From Prionace glauca (taxonomy: Eukaryota > Chordata > Chondrichthyes > Carcharhiniformes > Carcharhinidae), in assembly GCA_037974335.1 (NCBI GenBank), contig CM075760.1, forward strand, positions 12,253,791-12,317,790: DNA of 64,000 nt, given 5' to 3'. Shown here in pieces: positions 43,650-54,200 of this stretch. A model generated the notes under the pieces. The model was not told where the DNA came from and made no database searches. It worked only from the letters and a program-made list of their open reading frames with translations. A program made the translations under genes and the position numbers. Position 1 is the first letter of the stretch. Every line of letters starts with the position of its first letter.

Positions 43650-43965
43650 GCCGAGGTGGCACAGTGATTAACGCTGCTGCCTCACAGTTCAGTTCCCGAT
43701 ATGAGTCATTGTGTATGGAGTTAGTAAGTTCACCCCGTGTCTGCTTGGGTTTGCTTCGGATGCTCCTGTTTCCTTCCACAGTCCAAAGACGTTTGGGTTC
43801 AGGGGACTGGCCGTGCGGAATTGCCCCTTAGGTTCAGGAGGTCTAGTTAGAGTAAACACATGTGGTTATGGGGATAGGGCTTTGGTGGAATTCCTGTTGA
43901 TGCAGACTCGATGGGCTGAATGGCCTCCTTCTGTACTGTAGGATCTCGTGATTCTATTCTACGAT
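43650..43965 (+). mobile_element. HE1-like SINE
   Basis: Plus-strand copy: GGCCGAGGTGGCACAGTGATT head, CCACAGTCCAAAGACGT body, GACTCGATGGGCTGAATGGC tail. Moderately diverged. Confidence 0.75.
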
Positions 43966-43974
43966 GTAAATGAC

Positions 43975-44237
43975 AGTCTCTCTGACGTATGTGAGGTGGA
44001 AAGTGTGTGAGGTGTGTTTGGGTGTGTGTTTGATAGAGAGAGAGGGTGAATGTGTGTGAGAAGGTGCCTGTGTGTGACAGACTGTGTTTGCACATGTGTG
44101 AGACAGTGGGCTGCATTTGCAAGAGGGGGCAGTGTGCCTACTAGAAAGCAAACATACTGTTCATGAGTGTGTGGAAGTGTGCATGGGATTGTGTGTGAGT
44201 GAGAAAAATGTGTGCAATGTACATGGGTGATAGAGAC

Positions 44238-44276
<39 letters not shown>

Positions 44277-44438
44277 CAGAGAACGTTTGCGTGACACTGT
44301 GCTTGTGGGAGAGACTGTGTCTGTGTGTAAGTTGGAGTGTGTGCATAGGTCTATGTTTGTGAGAGAGTGTGAGCGAGCTCGTGTGAGAGAGCAAGAATGT
44401 ACAGGTGTGAGATAATCTGTGCAACAGAGATAGAAATA

Positions 44439-44478
<40 letters not shown>

Positions 44479-44870
44479 GTGCAAGAGGAATTGTGAGAAA
44501 GTGTGTGTGAATAAATGAGAGACAACTTGAGCGTGTGTGACAGAGTGTGGGAGAGTGAGTGCGTGTGTGAGAGCCTGAGACTATGCTTATATGTGTGTGT
44601 GTGTGTCTGCGTGTAAGAGAGAATGTTTGTGGAGATGTGTGCGTGTGAGTGTTTTTGTGTATGAGATGTGAGAGACTGATTGAGAGAGCGAGAGTATGTC
44701 TGGATTTGTATTTGAGACAGAGTATGTAGACCGTGAGAGAAAGAGAATGTGTGTGAGATATCGTATGAGAGAGAAAGTAAGTGTGCGTGTGTATGTGTGA
44801 GAGAATATGAGCGTCTCTCTGTGTGTATTTATGTGTGTGAGAGTGTGTGATGTGTGTAAGTCTCTATCTG
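43975..44870 (+). repeat. GT/GA-rich simple repeat region
   Basis: A pure (GT)n run at 44241-44274, a (GA)n run at 44447-44472, and GTGTGAGAGA mixtures between them. Low complexity. Confidence 0.9.
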
Positions 44871-45929
44871 GCTGATTCAGTCTGGAAAAGCACCCTCACT
44901 CCACACATACTCACCCACTCGCACAGTAAGTGGGAGTGACAAGCGAGCACAACACGGACTGTGGGGCAAGTGTTGGAAAAACATTTAAATCTTTCACAAG
45001 TCAGTCACAATTAAATAATTTCCTCTTTCCTCAATGAGAGAAACTTGTAAAACCTCACGGAATCTGACACAATCCAGGGCAAAGCCACCCACAAGATTAC
45101 CCGGCCCCTCATTCACCCTATTCACTCTCTCCATCACTAACAGGCAGTGTCAGCACTGTGTGTATTATATACAACATGCACTGCAGCAATTCACCAAGGC
45201 TCCATAGATTACACTGTCCAAACCCGCTGCCTTTACATCCTAACAGGACAAGGGCAGCAGCCATATCTGAAACACAATAACCTGTAAGCTTCCCTGCAAA
45301 ACACACACCATCCTGACCTGAAACAATTTCTCAATTCATTCATAATCGCTGGGTCAAAATCCTGGAACTTCCTGCCTAACAGCAGGGCGGATGTCTGCAG
45401 CATATGGACTGCAGTTGTTCAAGGATGCTTCATATCAATACTTTGTGAAGGAACAATGAGATTATAAATTCTGGCCGAGCAAATGTCTCTAAAATGCCTT
45501 TAGAAGATTAAAAATAATATGCAGGTGAATGTGACCCTTCAACTGTCAAACTAAACAGTTCAGGGGCTGCTGTATTACGGAGCACAATATAGTAAATCTC
45601 ACTTTGTATTTGTTCATCGAACATTCCCAAGGCCGGTACATCACTGCTTAAAAATCACCCAATTCTCCCTCTAAAGTCCGATGTTTCTGCTTCTCTGATA
45701 GACACAATATGCTTCAGGGACTTAATTTCTGAGACACCGAGTCAAACAGTCACATTTCCCACAGATACAAGTGCATTGAAGAAATAAATAAAATTTCACT
45801 TCCTGCGGGACAGGAGAAGGAATCAAAAGATTTATAACCAGTCAGGGAGATTCCTGGTCCCAACACAGTGACCACACGCCCAGAAACAGAACAGACACAA
45901 ACAGTTCAACAGTCGAGTTCCCAGCAGAA

Positions 45930-46140
45930 AGATCTGTTCAATCTGTCAATTTCAAACTGTTAGATTCTCATTGATCAATAGTCAAGTTACAACAGAAAAT
46001 CAATAACCTATTTCAAATTAAACGGGTATTCAGAACTCCTCTCGACTTTTAATTATTTCTCTCTGCCTGTATCACTTCGCGAAAATTGTGTAAAAATGTA
46101 ATTTCGCTGAAAATGAGCAAAAATAACAGATTCAGGACAG
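45930..46140 (-). repeat. AT-rich direct duplication, copy 1 (copy 2 at 47300-47570)
   Basis: About 210 bp (CTGTTAGATTCTCATTGATC, TTAATTATTTCTCTCTGCCTG, CTGAAAATGAGC) recurs at 47300-47570 (CTGTTTGATTCTAATTGATC, TTAACTATTTCTCCCTGACTG, CTGAAAATGAGG) in the same direction, about 1.4 kb away, with moderate divergence. Confidence 0.75.
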
Positions 46141-46255
46141 TTCAATATCCCTATCAGAGATACAGTGACACAGTAATAGTTCAATGTCCCTAACAGAGAT
46201 ACAGTGACACAGTAACAGTTCAATGTCCCTATCAGAGATACAGTGACACACTAAG
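46141..46255 (-). repeat. 39-bp tandem repeat, three copies
   Basis: The unit with TTCAATGTCCCTAACAGAG and TACAGTGACACAG occurs at 46141, 46180 and 46219. A single related unit follows the second duplication copy near 47545, so the triplication happened after the larger duplication. Confidence 0.9.
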
Positions 46256-48419
46256 AATTAAACAAACCGGGAAATATTTACATTGAAAATCGTTACCTGA
46301 TTGGATCTAATTTCTTAATTAAATGTAATCAACAAAATTATCAAGGCAAAGCAATTTATCGAGCCGAGCAGTTGAGTAAAGAAATGTTTTGTTTTTGAAT
46401 TCATTTTGATACAATTAAATATTCTCTAAGACTGATGATATTTTGCACGCTAATGCAATATTCAAGGTCTTTTGTTTTGAATTAATCAGCGTTAATATTA
46501 CATTTTAAGTTATTGTTAATTGTCAGTTAGTTCTCCTGTCAGCTGATTTGTTCTCTGTAATAAAATGAGTTTTCAATCATTCAAAACGTGCTTCTGCCCC
46601 CAACATTGTTAAATAATTAGGTTACAATTAAATCTCAATGTTAAACTATAATTTCAAATTACTGAATGGAAACATTCAAACATCTGTCATTCATTTACTT
46701 AAATCTAATCACATTGTAATATTTTACTTTTTCACTTTTACGACAAATATCTTATTACAACGAACAAACGTGTTAAAAATGCAGATTTCTGAGTTTGACC
46801 AGACTGTAACGGCCTGGCCGTTTGAAATCAATAATACTGCTTCCGAGATTTAATAATTTAGGCCACCCATATAACAACTTCATTACTGAACACATTGTTT
46901 AATTAAAGAAGATCTGAATTAAACAGTGCAAACATAAAGACGATAATTGATTCAAATCCTCTGTAACGCTAAAAACACGATGCAGAATATAAGTCTCAAC
47001 CTTTTCTTCATTATAATATTTAATAAGAATTAAACATAAGCTTCAGTTAGTATGAATTCTTCCATTCTGTCATTTATTCTTCCATTCTGTCATTTATTCT
47101 GTGTTTGACATTAATGGGAGACATGATGTTATTAAGTGCTGAGCTAATATTATTTTTATAGTATTTATAATATCATATTATTTTTATATAAAGTAATCTT
47201 TTTGAATTTCAAGCATTTAATTGTCAGTCGGTAGCCAGTTTCTGTTGACACTTTACTACAATTCAAAGACAATCATTTGAACAATTTTACTTGAGTGTCA
47301 GCGAATTCCATCTGTCAGAAAACTGTGTTCAGTCTGTCAAATTTTTATAAACTGTTTGATTCTAATTGATCAAAGGTCAAATTACAACAGTGAAAACATC
47401 AATAAAAATTTAAATTAACCTGATGTTCATTTTAAAACTCCCTTTGCCTTTTAACTATTTCTCCCTGACTGTCTCAAATCACAAAAACTGGGCAATTATT
47501 TTTCTGAAAATGAGGACTTCGAATATAACAGATTCACGGCAGTGTAATGTCCCTAACAGAGGTACAGTGAATTGTAATTCATGTTTTATTTTAATATGTA
47601 ACCATTAGTTAACATGAATAAAATGCCCTAACATATATTTATTTTATTTTCCGAAACTTTTCTGCTTTATCCCTACAAGAATATTCAAAGGCAATTTTAT
47701 TTTCATTTCGCCAGAACTGCTCAGTTTCACTGAGCGTAAACAATGTAAAAACAATTGAGCAACACTAAACAATTTCACAAATTTTGAGATGCGAAAACTA
47801 ATTAATTATCTCGGTATCTAATTTAAAAAAATACTTAGAACGGATAATCTGGTTCCAATTGCATAGAAAAAAATTAATAATCGGATACAAAAATTTCCAA
47901 AAAGGAAATTATTCTGCAAAACTCGTATTCCAGTAAATGTGAACTTAATCTGGGATGTACCGATTAATGCAAAGTGTCTTGTTCAACTGAGCACGGCTGT
48001 GAAAACAGCAGGTTATCATTGAAATAGCTTCTGGAATTGTCACAAAATATTTCCAGTCTGGAAAATGTTCTGGTCATGTTAATTGTGTGAAATACACAAC
48101 AGAACTATTAAAGGGGATTATTGCTAAATTATTAATATAAAATAATCTGTGGTGAATATGGAGTTAAATTACCGATTAATAATTCTTTGATTTACATTAA
48201 TTTTACTATTAAACTTGTTCATGGGAAGTTTGTGATTGCAGCAAAGACTTAGTGTCCGAATGAGCGTTGTAAGTCATGACTCACTTGAATTTGTAAGCGT
48301 TATTTAAAATTTATAAAAATGCTGTAATATTTTTTAGGTGTTCTTTCCCCCCAACCTGCTTGTTTTCTCCCTACATGGATTTTCAAACTCAAAGATTGTT
48401 TCTGTTCAACCAGAAAACA

Positions 48420-49640
48420 TCTAAACTCTCAACGGCACCGTTATACACTATTTAAACAACACAGAAATAATGCCACAAAGCCAAACCATAGCATAAATTT
48501 TAAACATTCACAGTGACTGCACCACAGAATCTCCTCAGCAGAAACACAACAAAACACATCAATGAGGGAATGAATCCGTTTCACAGAAAAACAGATCAAT
48601 TATCCATTCAACAGAATCAAATGTAACATTGCAAAATAAATCTCAATATCGAATCTAGCAAACCAGCTCTTAACCAATTATTAAACTAAACAGAAATCTA
48701 GAATAATAGCAATAGCATTGCGAGGAGGTAGAATTTGTCCAACAAATTAGCATTGAAACTTTATCACATCTTATTCATATTGGGTCATATTTCAAACATA
48801 TTTAAACATTTGGATGGTAAAAGTTCCAGCCATCAAATGCCACCGAGATTAAACATTGCAGATATCCCAAAATCTGAATGCAGTGACAAACTATGTTCTG
48901 AACGAGCGGCTTAAGCCGTTATGACTAAAGATTTTAAACATACAAATACAATAGCTTTATTTCTCCCTGCAGTTATGCATCAAGCAGTTGCGACCCGCAG
49001 AATGTTCATATTCAATCACAAAACGTGTAACAGCTCAGTGTCACTGAGTTCAAACAATGCAGAAACAAAAAATTAATTCACAAATTTTACGTATTTAAAG
49101 TCACCCAGATTTATAATCTCCTCATCAGAGGAAAAAAAAAACGCATCACTGAGAGACTGAGCCCCGCTTCAGGCAGACGCAGCACAATTCTACAAACACT
49201 CTCAACAGAATCAAATATAACATTTACAGAAATGTTTAATATAAATTCCAGCCAATTCGCCCAACACCAAACTAATTAATGTTTCGAACAAGCAGAAAAT
49301 ATTGCACAGCAGCACCAGCATTGTGAGTGAGTGGAACATTTTCACTGGATAAATATAGAAATTTTAGATTGTTTTAAATTTTTGGTCCAAATTTCAAACA
49401 CTTGTGCAGTAGATGGTACAAACCGCAGCCACTAGATGTCACCGAGATTAAACGCTGCAGAAACGCTGAATTGTTTAACAGACATTCGGCTTTCAAAGTA
49501 ATCCAACCACACAGTGTAACCTCAACAGATAAACACAACATCCCAACAATTTGGGATTGAATCCCTCAGCAGCATCTATTACCCCTTCGCAGCAGAATCA
49601 CAGGAAACATTGTAACAATTCTCAACCGAGAATCCACCAA
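48420..49640 (-). repeat. About 600-bp direct repeat, two and a part copies, 3' of JH
   Basis: The unit at about 48420-48880 recurs at about 49010-49480 and in part at about 49440-49640. Shared landmarks are AATCTCCTCA with a CAGAAACACAAC-type segment, CAACAGAATCAAATGTAACAT, and CACCGAGATTAAACATTGCAG (variant ACGCTGCAG). AT-rich throughout and diverged 15-25 percent by eye. Confidence 0.75.
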
Positions 49641-49737
49641 ACTCACATTGATGTTACCACATGGATTATTAGTACAGATAAAAATATAAAACAAAGACAC
49701 ATGTAAACCAGTTACTCAATAAGTGGATGGTTCTTAC

Positions 49738-49783
49738 CTGTAGTCACCGTCACCATGGTCCCTTGTCCCCAGTAATCAGTAAT
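49738..49783 (-). CDS. JH segment
   Basis: The 46 bases encode ITDYWGQGTMVTVTT plus one base, with the conserved WGQG and VTV motifs, followed by donor ACAG/GTAAGA. In front, on the sense strand, lies a recombination signal with a 12-base spacer. The frame is set by WGQG and continues in phase into C1. Confidence 0.96.
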
Positions 49784-49811
49784 CACAGTGAGACACAGCA
49801 TTACAAATACT
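49784..49811 (-). promoter_or_regulatory. JH recombination signal, 12-spacer
   Basis: On the plus strand: heptamer CACAGTG (49784-49790, perfect), 12-base spacer AGACACAGCATT, nonamer ACAAATACT (49803-49811, seven of nine match ACAAAAACC). It is compatible with the 22-spacer signal of D under the 12/23 rule. Confidence 0.93.
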
Positions 49812-50120
49812 GAGGCGGACTGTTAACTATAAAATACAGACAGTTAATTTCACTGCTATTTCAAAACCCTGTTTCCAGCTCGTTAAGGGTGACTCAGTGA
49901 GATATTTCAATTTTTACTGGTCATGATATTGATAAAGGGGGTTAGAAACTTTTACACTCTCTGTGCACATTCAGCGTGTAAATCAATAACAATAAAATTG
50001 AAGCATTTTACATCTTAAAAAAAAACAATGCTGTTTCTAAGTATTATTTTGTTGAAGCCTCATTTACTTTGGCATTCGGCAATGGCATTGGTCACAAATT
50101 TAAGCAACGTCCTTTTCTGA
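49812..50120 (-). other. D-J spacer
   Basis: About 300 bp of AT-rich sequence. I see no further D segment: no heptamer pair with matching nonamers. Confidence 0.6.
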
Positions 50121-50158
50121 GGTTTTTGTATGAGGATGGCGCTTTTCTCAGCACTGTG
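50121..50158 (-). promoter_or_regulatory. D segment recombination signal towards JH, 22-spacer
   Basis: Plus strand: perfect nonamer GGTTTTTGT (50121-50129), 22-base spacer, perfect heptamer CACTGTG (50152-50158). Confidence 0.95.
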
Positions 50159-50173
50159 ACTCCCATAGTATAT
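50159..50173 (-). CDS. D segment
   Basis: The sense sequence is ATATACTATGGGAGT, 15 bases, between two perfect heptamers. Frames read IYYGS, YTMG or ILWE; the first is the tyrosine-glycine type common in D segments. It is the only D I can identify in the cluster. Confidence 0.93.
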
Positions 50174-50201
50174 CACAGTGACACACACCCATACAAAAAC
50201 T
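50174..50201 (-). promoter_or_regulatory. D segment recombination signal towards VH, 12-spacer
   Basis: Plus strand: perfect heptamer CACAGTG (50174-50180), 12-base spacer ACACACACCCAT, nonamer ACAAAAACT (50193-50201, eight of nine). It pairs with the 23-spacer signal of VH. Confidence 0.95.
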
Positions 50202-50548
50202 GCACTCACTCTGTTCAGTACTGCTGTTCAATATTCACTTCAAATGGACTATTAGTTTTGCTCTAATGTAAAATGTAGGCAACTGTTTATACAACACAAT
50301 CTATCAGAAATATTAACAAGAGTAATATATCGTATGTGGTACTTGCCGACAGTACAATGAATATAAAGTCAGTGAAAAGCTCACCAGTTATATCGGTGAG
50401 TTTGGGAAGTTTTACTGTTAAATACATTCTGTGTTACTTTTTTTTAAACACGATTATAGTTTGTTTCTGACCACCCTCGATCATATTGCATTGAGAACAG
50501 ATACTGACCTTCAGGTTAAGATGGAAGTTGCGGAATCCCCTCTCGGGC
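50202..50548 (-). other. V-D spacer
   Basis: About 350 bp. I looked for a second D, as most shark IgM clusters have two, and found only a poor candidate (AACTGTT and CACAATC around 50282-50301, without good nonamers). Nothing else is seen. Confidence 0.55.
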
Positions 50549-50587
50549 TGTTCTTGTCCGGGTGCAGCCCTGGATCCTCTCGCTGTG
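50549..50587 (-). promoter_or_regulatory. VH recombination signal, 23-spacer
   Basis: Sense strand: heptamer CACAGCG (one change from CACAGTG, at position six), 23-base spacer, nonamer ACAAGAACA (seven of nine). It directly follows the codons for CARD. Confidence 0.92.
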
Positions 50588-50892
50588 GTCTCTGGCACAG
50601 TAATAGATGGCCGTGTCTTCAATCTTCAGGCTCCTCATGTCCAAAGAGAAGATGTTGTTTGAAGTGTCTTTGGACGCAGTAAATCGACCCTTAATTGATG
50701 GGGCGTAGTTGTTGCTGGATGAACTTTTGTAGCTAACCAGCCACTCCAGGCCCTGTCCGGGAACCTGTCGGATCCAATCCATCCAGTAGCTGCTAAGATC
50801 GAACCCGCTGGTTTTACAGGTCAGTTTCAGGGAGCCTCCGGGAGCCTCGGTCGCTGCCTCTGGCTGGGTCAACACAATCTCCGACTGGACAC
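50588..50892 (-). CDS. VH segment exon, germline
   Basis: The 305-bp exon begins after TTTTTACAG. It encodes [21 protein letters not shown]1 Cys in [12 protein letters not shown]1 [10 protein letters not shown]2 [18 protein letters not shown]2 YKSSSSN, FR3 [14 protein letters not shown] with an [12 protein letters not shown] end. All invariant residues (two Cys, Trp, the DTAxYYC motif) are kept, and there is no stop or shift. The exon ends directly at its recombination signal, so it is unjoined. Together with the leader it is a functional-looking VH of the shark IgM type. Confidence 0.95.
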
Positions 50893-51025
50893 CTGTAAAA
50901 ATAGATCAAAAACACCGGGGGTTAATCTTAGTGAAATGATTGCTGACTCTGGAACATTCCAGAGAGACACTAACACTGAGACAGTAACAGTGAGAGACTT
51001 GAACAATAATAAAAAAAATACTCAC

Positions 51026-51071
51026 CAGATAAGAAAGTCAGCAACAAACTGAGAGAAATGGCCGACCTCAT
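51026..51071 (-). CDS. VH leader exon
   Basis: ATG at 51071 starts MRSAISLSLLLTFLS, a short hydrophobic signal peptide, with donor TCTG/GTGAGT after 46 bases. The intron of about 133 bases is the usual size for VH genes. It targets the heavy chain to the secretory pathway. Confidence 0.93.
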
Positions 51072-51160
51072 CTTTCTGGTGATTTGGGGGAAATGGTTGT
51101 GTCAGGAACTCAGTGAACAAACCAGCTCCCGGACTGTTGGATTCCGGTCCCAGTGAGCGG

Positions 51161-51170
51161 TATTTAAATA
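51161..51170 (-). promoter_or_regulatory. TATA-like box of the VH promoter
   Basis: TATTTAAATA lies 90 bases before the ATG, a normal distance for a VH promoter. No ATGCAAAT octamer is seen just upstream, as has been noted for other shark heavy-chain genes. A palindrome CCAGGCGCCGCCTGG lies about 25 bases further up. Confidence 0.65.
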
Positions 51171-51299
51171 CCCGGCAGAAGGGGGCGGCTTTCCAGGCGC
51201 CGCCTGGATCCACGTTCCACCTTCCACACCCCCAACAGAATGGACTCGGAGATTTACAATAGATTAATATTAAAATGGGCATTTTATCTGTATCGGGAT

Positions 51300-54200
51300 A
51301 TTTGTTTGGCTGAAATGTTCATTGTATTGTCCCCATTATTTCTGATGGTGATATTACAGTTCATCATCTCTTTACTTTTAAAATAACTCATTCCATTGTA
51401 AAAATGGTGATTTTATTACCACACCCCCAACAAGAAAATAAATCTGAAAATGATGAAATAACATTTTGGAACATTAGACAATTTTGCAACAATTCCGAAT
51501 CTCTGCCACATTATAATAATAAAGCACAATTTATCAGAAGAAATACCATCGATTTCTGTAACTCAATGTGTAGAATATACAAAGTGATTCTATACACAGT
51601 GTGGATGGCTATCGCTGTACAAATTGGGTTTGGAGATGAGAAGAAACTCTCACACAATACAATGTTTCTCCTTATATTTGTCAAACTGTCCCAATCTCGA
51701 AGACAGGCCTTTGAAAATAATGAGAATCCCAACCTCCTGGTAATTAAATAGTGAGTTGACAGAGAAACATAAAATTAAATTGATTTTTGATGGAGAAGTT
51801 AATGAATCGGAACGGACGCTGAGATCATTAAAGTTCTCCTTCAGCATCCAGGTCATTGCAACTCACTCTATTGGTTACCGGCTGTGTAACATACACTGGT
51901 ATTGGGAATACAGGATATCAGAGCTTTGCGGCACATTGCACAATATCACAAGAATAAATGTTTTATCTTCCATTGAATCAGGTTATGAACTGATCATTTC
52001 TCCACTCATTGGCAGCTATGAGAGGAACTCTTCAATAACAGAAATTAGATTATACCGTACAATAGAACACGGTGCTAATCAGGTACAAGACACGCTGCTG
52101 TTTCAATGTGATACACAAATTTCAGAATTTTCCAGGAATCCCCGATGTTCATGTCAGTTTTATGATGTTGTTTTAATATTATTTCATGTCGTTGCATCGA
52201 TTTTACTTCACTGGGGAACTGGGCCCATCAACATCTCTCTCTCACATTTCATGAACTGATTAATAAACAGACTTTAATTATTGGAATGAAATTTACTCGG
52301 AAACTATAGAAATGAAAAAAAAAATGATCCGGTCACTTTATTGTTTGACATAGTATTTACTCAGGTAATGAACAGGACACTGAATGAAAATATTTGATTG
52401 GAATGATTGCGATTTAAATTGTGGGAATTAAACATTTACTGTTTAAATGTCTGAATCCCATGTTGTCCATTGAGCTTCACGCTAATCTGTCCCACACAGT
52501 ATTTGGCAGCAATCCAGGCTGCTGTCAAATGCTCAAAGTTATTGACAGGAAACATCTGGGGGTGTTTGTGCAATAGATCAAAGATCAGTTTCATCAGCAC
52601 TGACCACTTGGCTCCAAGCCAACTTAAAACCCTGCATGTTATCAGTAAGGTCTATTTATAAGCAAATCTACCCAGCAACAGTACTGGAGGCACTTGAATT
52701 TTTGGAAGTTATAAATCTAGATGATGTTTTCCCATCTCTAAATAAAGGATTATTTTCCACCTTCTCTGGCACCCAATTAACAACAATGATGATTTTTCCA
52801 ACACATCAGGATATTGTGATGGACGGACAGAAATAATCACAGGCAGACTGAAAAATGGCTCAGAGAGATGATACATGCTGTTATATTTGAGCATGCACAT
52901 TTATATTTTATCTCCTTTTATCTTTCCATGTGATGTTTGTTTGGAAAGACCAACACTCTTTGCCTGTCCCAAATTCCCTTAAATTGACTGGTTTTCGAGG
53001 ACACTTCTGTAGATATTAAAGAGTCAGCTATTTTGCTTTCAGTCTGCAGTTATATCCTTGTGAGACAATGTAGCGATGGCAGATTTCCTCCATTGGGGAA
53101 TCAGAGCGGTTCCAATGATCGCAATTACTATCCATTCCAGATTTATCAATAGAATTCAAAATCTACCCGCGGGAACGGTCCGACTTAAATCCTTGTCCTC
53201 ACATCATTGCCCTGGGCCTCTGGATCACTGGATCAATTAAAATAATTGATGTCACCATCTACACAAACAATAAATGTATGACTGTGTTGACACAGTAAAA
53301 AGTCTGACAACACCAGGTTTTAGTCCAACCGATTTATTACCCACATCATGACTGTGTTGACACAGGAATGAATGACATTTGAATGACTGATGGATGAATG
53401 ACTGTTGGATGCCTGAATATTTTGATTGAGGAATTACTGAATGGATTGGTGGATTCATTGATAAATGGGACTGAATGATGTTGTTCTACATTTCCATATT
53501 TGTGTTTGACTACTTCATAAATTGAAACAAGTCCTTTATTCAATGTGTGTCCATCAATCCTTCCAGAGTGTCTGGGTGAAATACATTCCGAGTTTCTCGG
53601 GAGTTAGCAAGCTGATCCTCTTGAAGAGTAGGGGGAGATTTTCCTGCAGTTCGGAACGGTTCATTTCTCTGCTGATGCTGAATCTTCAAATCCAGGACAG
53701 AAAGAGAGAGCATGATATGGTTGAGGAGGAATGATTGTACTATATAAAATACTGGTTCTTTCATATACAACAAATCAATCAACATACCCTCACCCAAATT
53801 AGTGAAGACAACAGGGTGAAAAGTAAATAAAGTAGCAACAGAAATATTTGTGAAGCTCACTGGAAAACTACAAGTGTAACATTATTTCCCAAAACAGTGT
53901 AATAATGATTCGGAATTTAAAGATTCAGTAACTTCACATGAAGTGCCGGTTGTTCCATTTATATCATCACTTTGAAAACCATCACACACTCCAGCTATGT
54001 ATCAGGACTTTCTGTGTGATGATGAGGTGGTGACTTGTCAATGAAGCGCAGAGGCTGCTGGTTAGCTGTTCATATCCTCGGTCTGAATTAATTCCATTCC
54101 CCACTGAATTCTGGGACAGATTTTATTTCTTGGTGTCAAAAAGCCAATGTGTTGTCAATAAAGTTTAATATCAATAAATTATACGAAGCAAAGTACAGTT

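Larger units (their letters stand above)
39482..49737 (-). other. J-C intron of the IgM cluster
   Basis: About 10.2 kb without exons. From C1 outward it holds LINE and repeat scraps (39585-39712 and 40050-40180), a G-rich GAGCT block, a GTGAG array, a SINE, GT/GA repeats, and a 4.8-kb very AT-rich part with internal duplications up to JH. An enhancer would be expected somewhere here, but I could not place one by eye; no ATGCAAAT octamer was seen in a quick read. Confidence 0.85.
31500..51170 (-). other. IGHM: IgM heavy-chain cluster (VH-D-JH-C1-C4-TM), germline, whole
   Basis: All parts of a shark IgM cluster occur once, in order, on the minus strand: leader, VH, D, JH, four constant exons, a secretory tail and two membrane exons. 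Every exon boundary has GT...AG, and all constant exons keep phase 1 up to the last membrane exon. Four C domains with a C4 tail ending DTVNSCQ fit IgM and not IgW (six) or IgNAR (five). V, D and J are separate, so this is a germline-unjoined cluster. The J-C1 intron is about 10.2 kb and the C4-membrane intron about 3.4 kb. Sharks carry many such clusters; this one shows no coding break and appears functional, with an unusual Asp in the membrane segment. Confidence 0.93.

Noticed and set aside
50282-50320. Second D segment candidate
   Set aside because: The heptamers AACTGTT and CACAATC are poor and no good nonamer lies at 12 or 22-23 bases.
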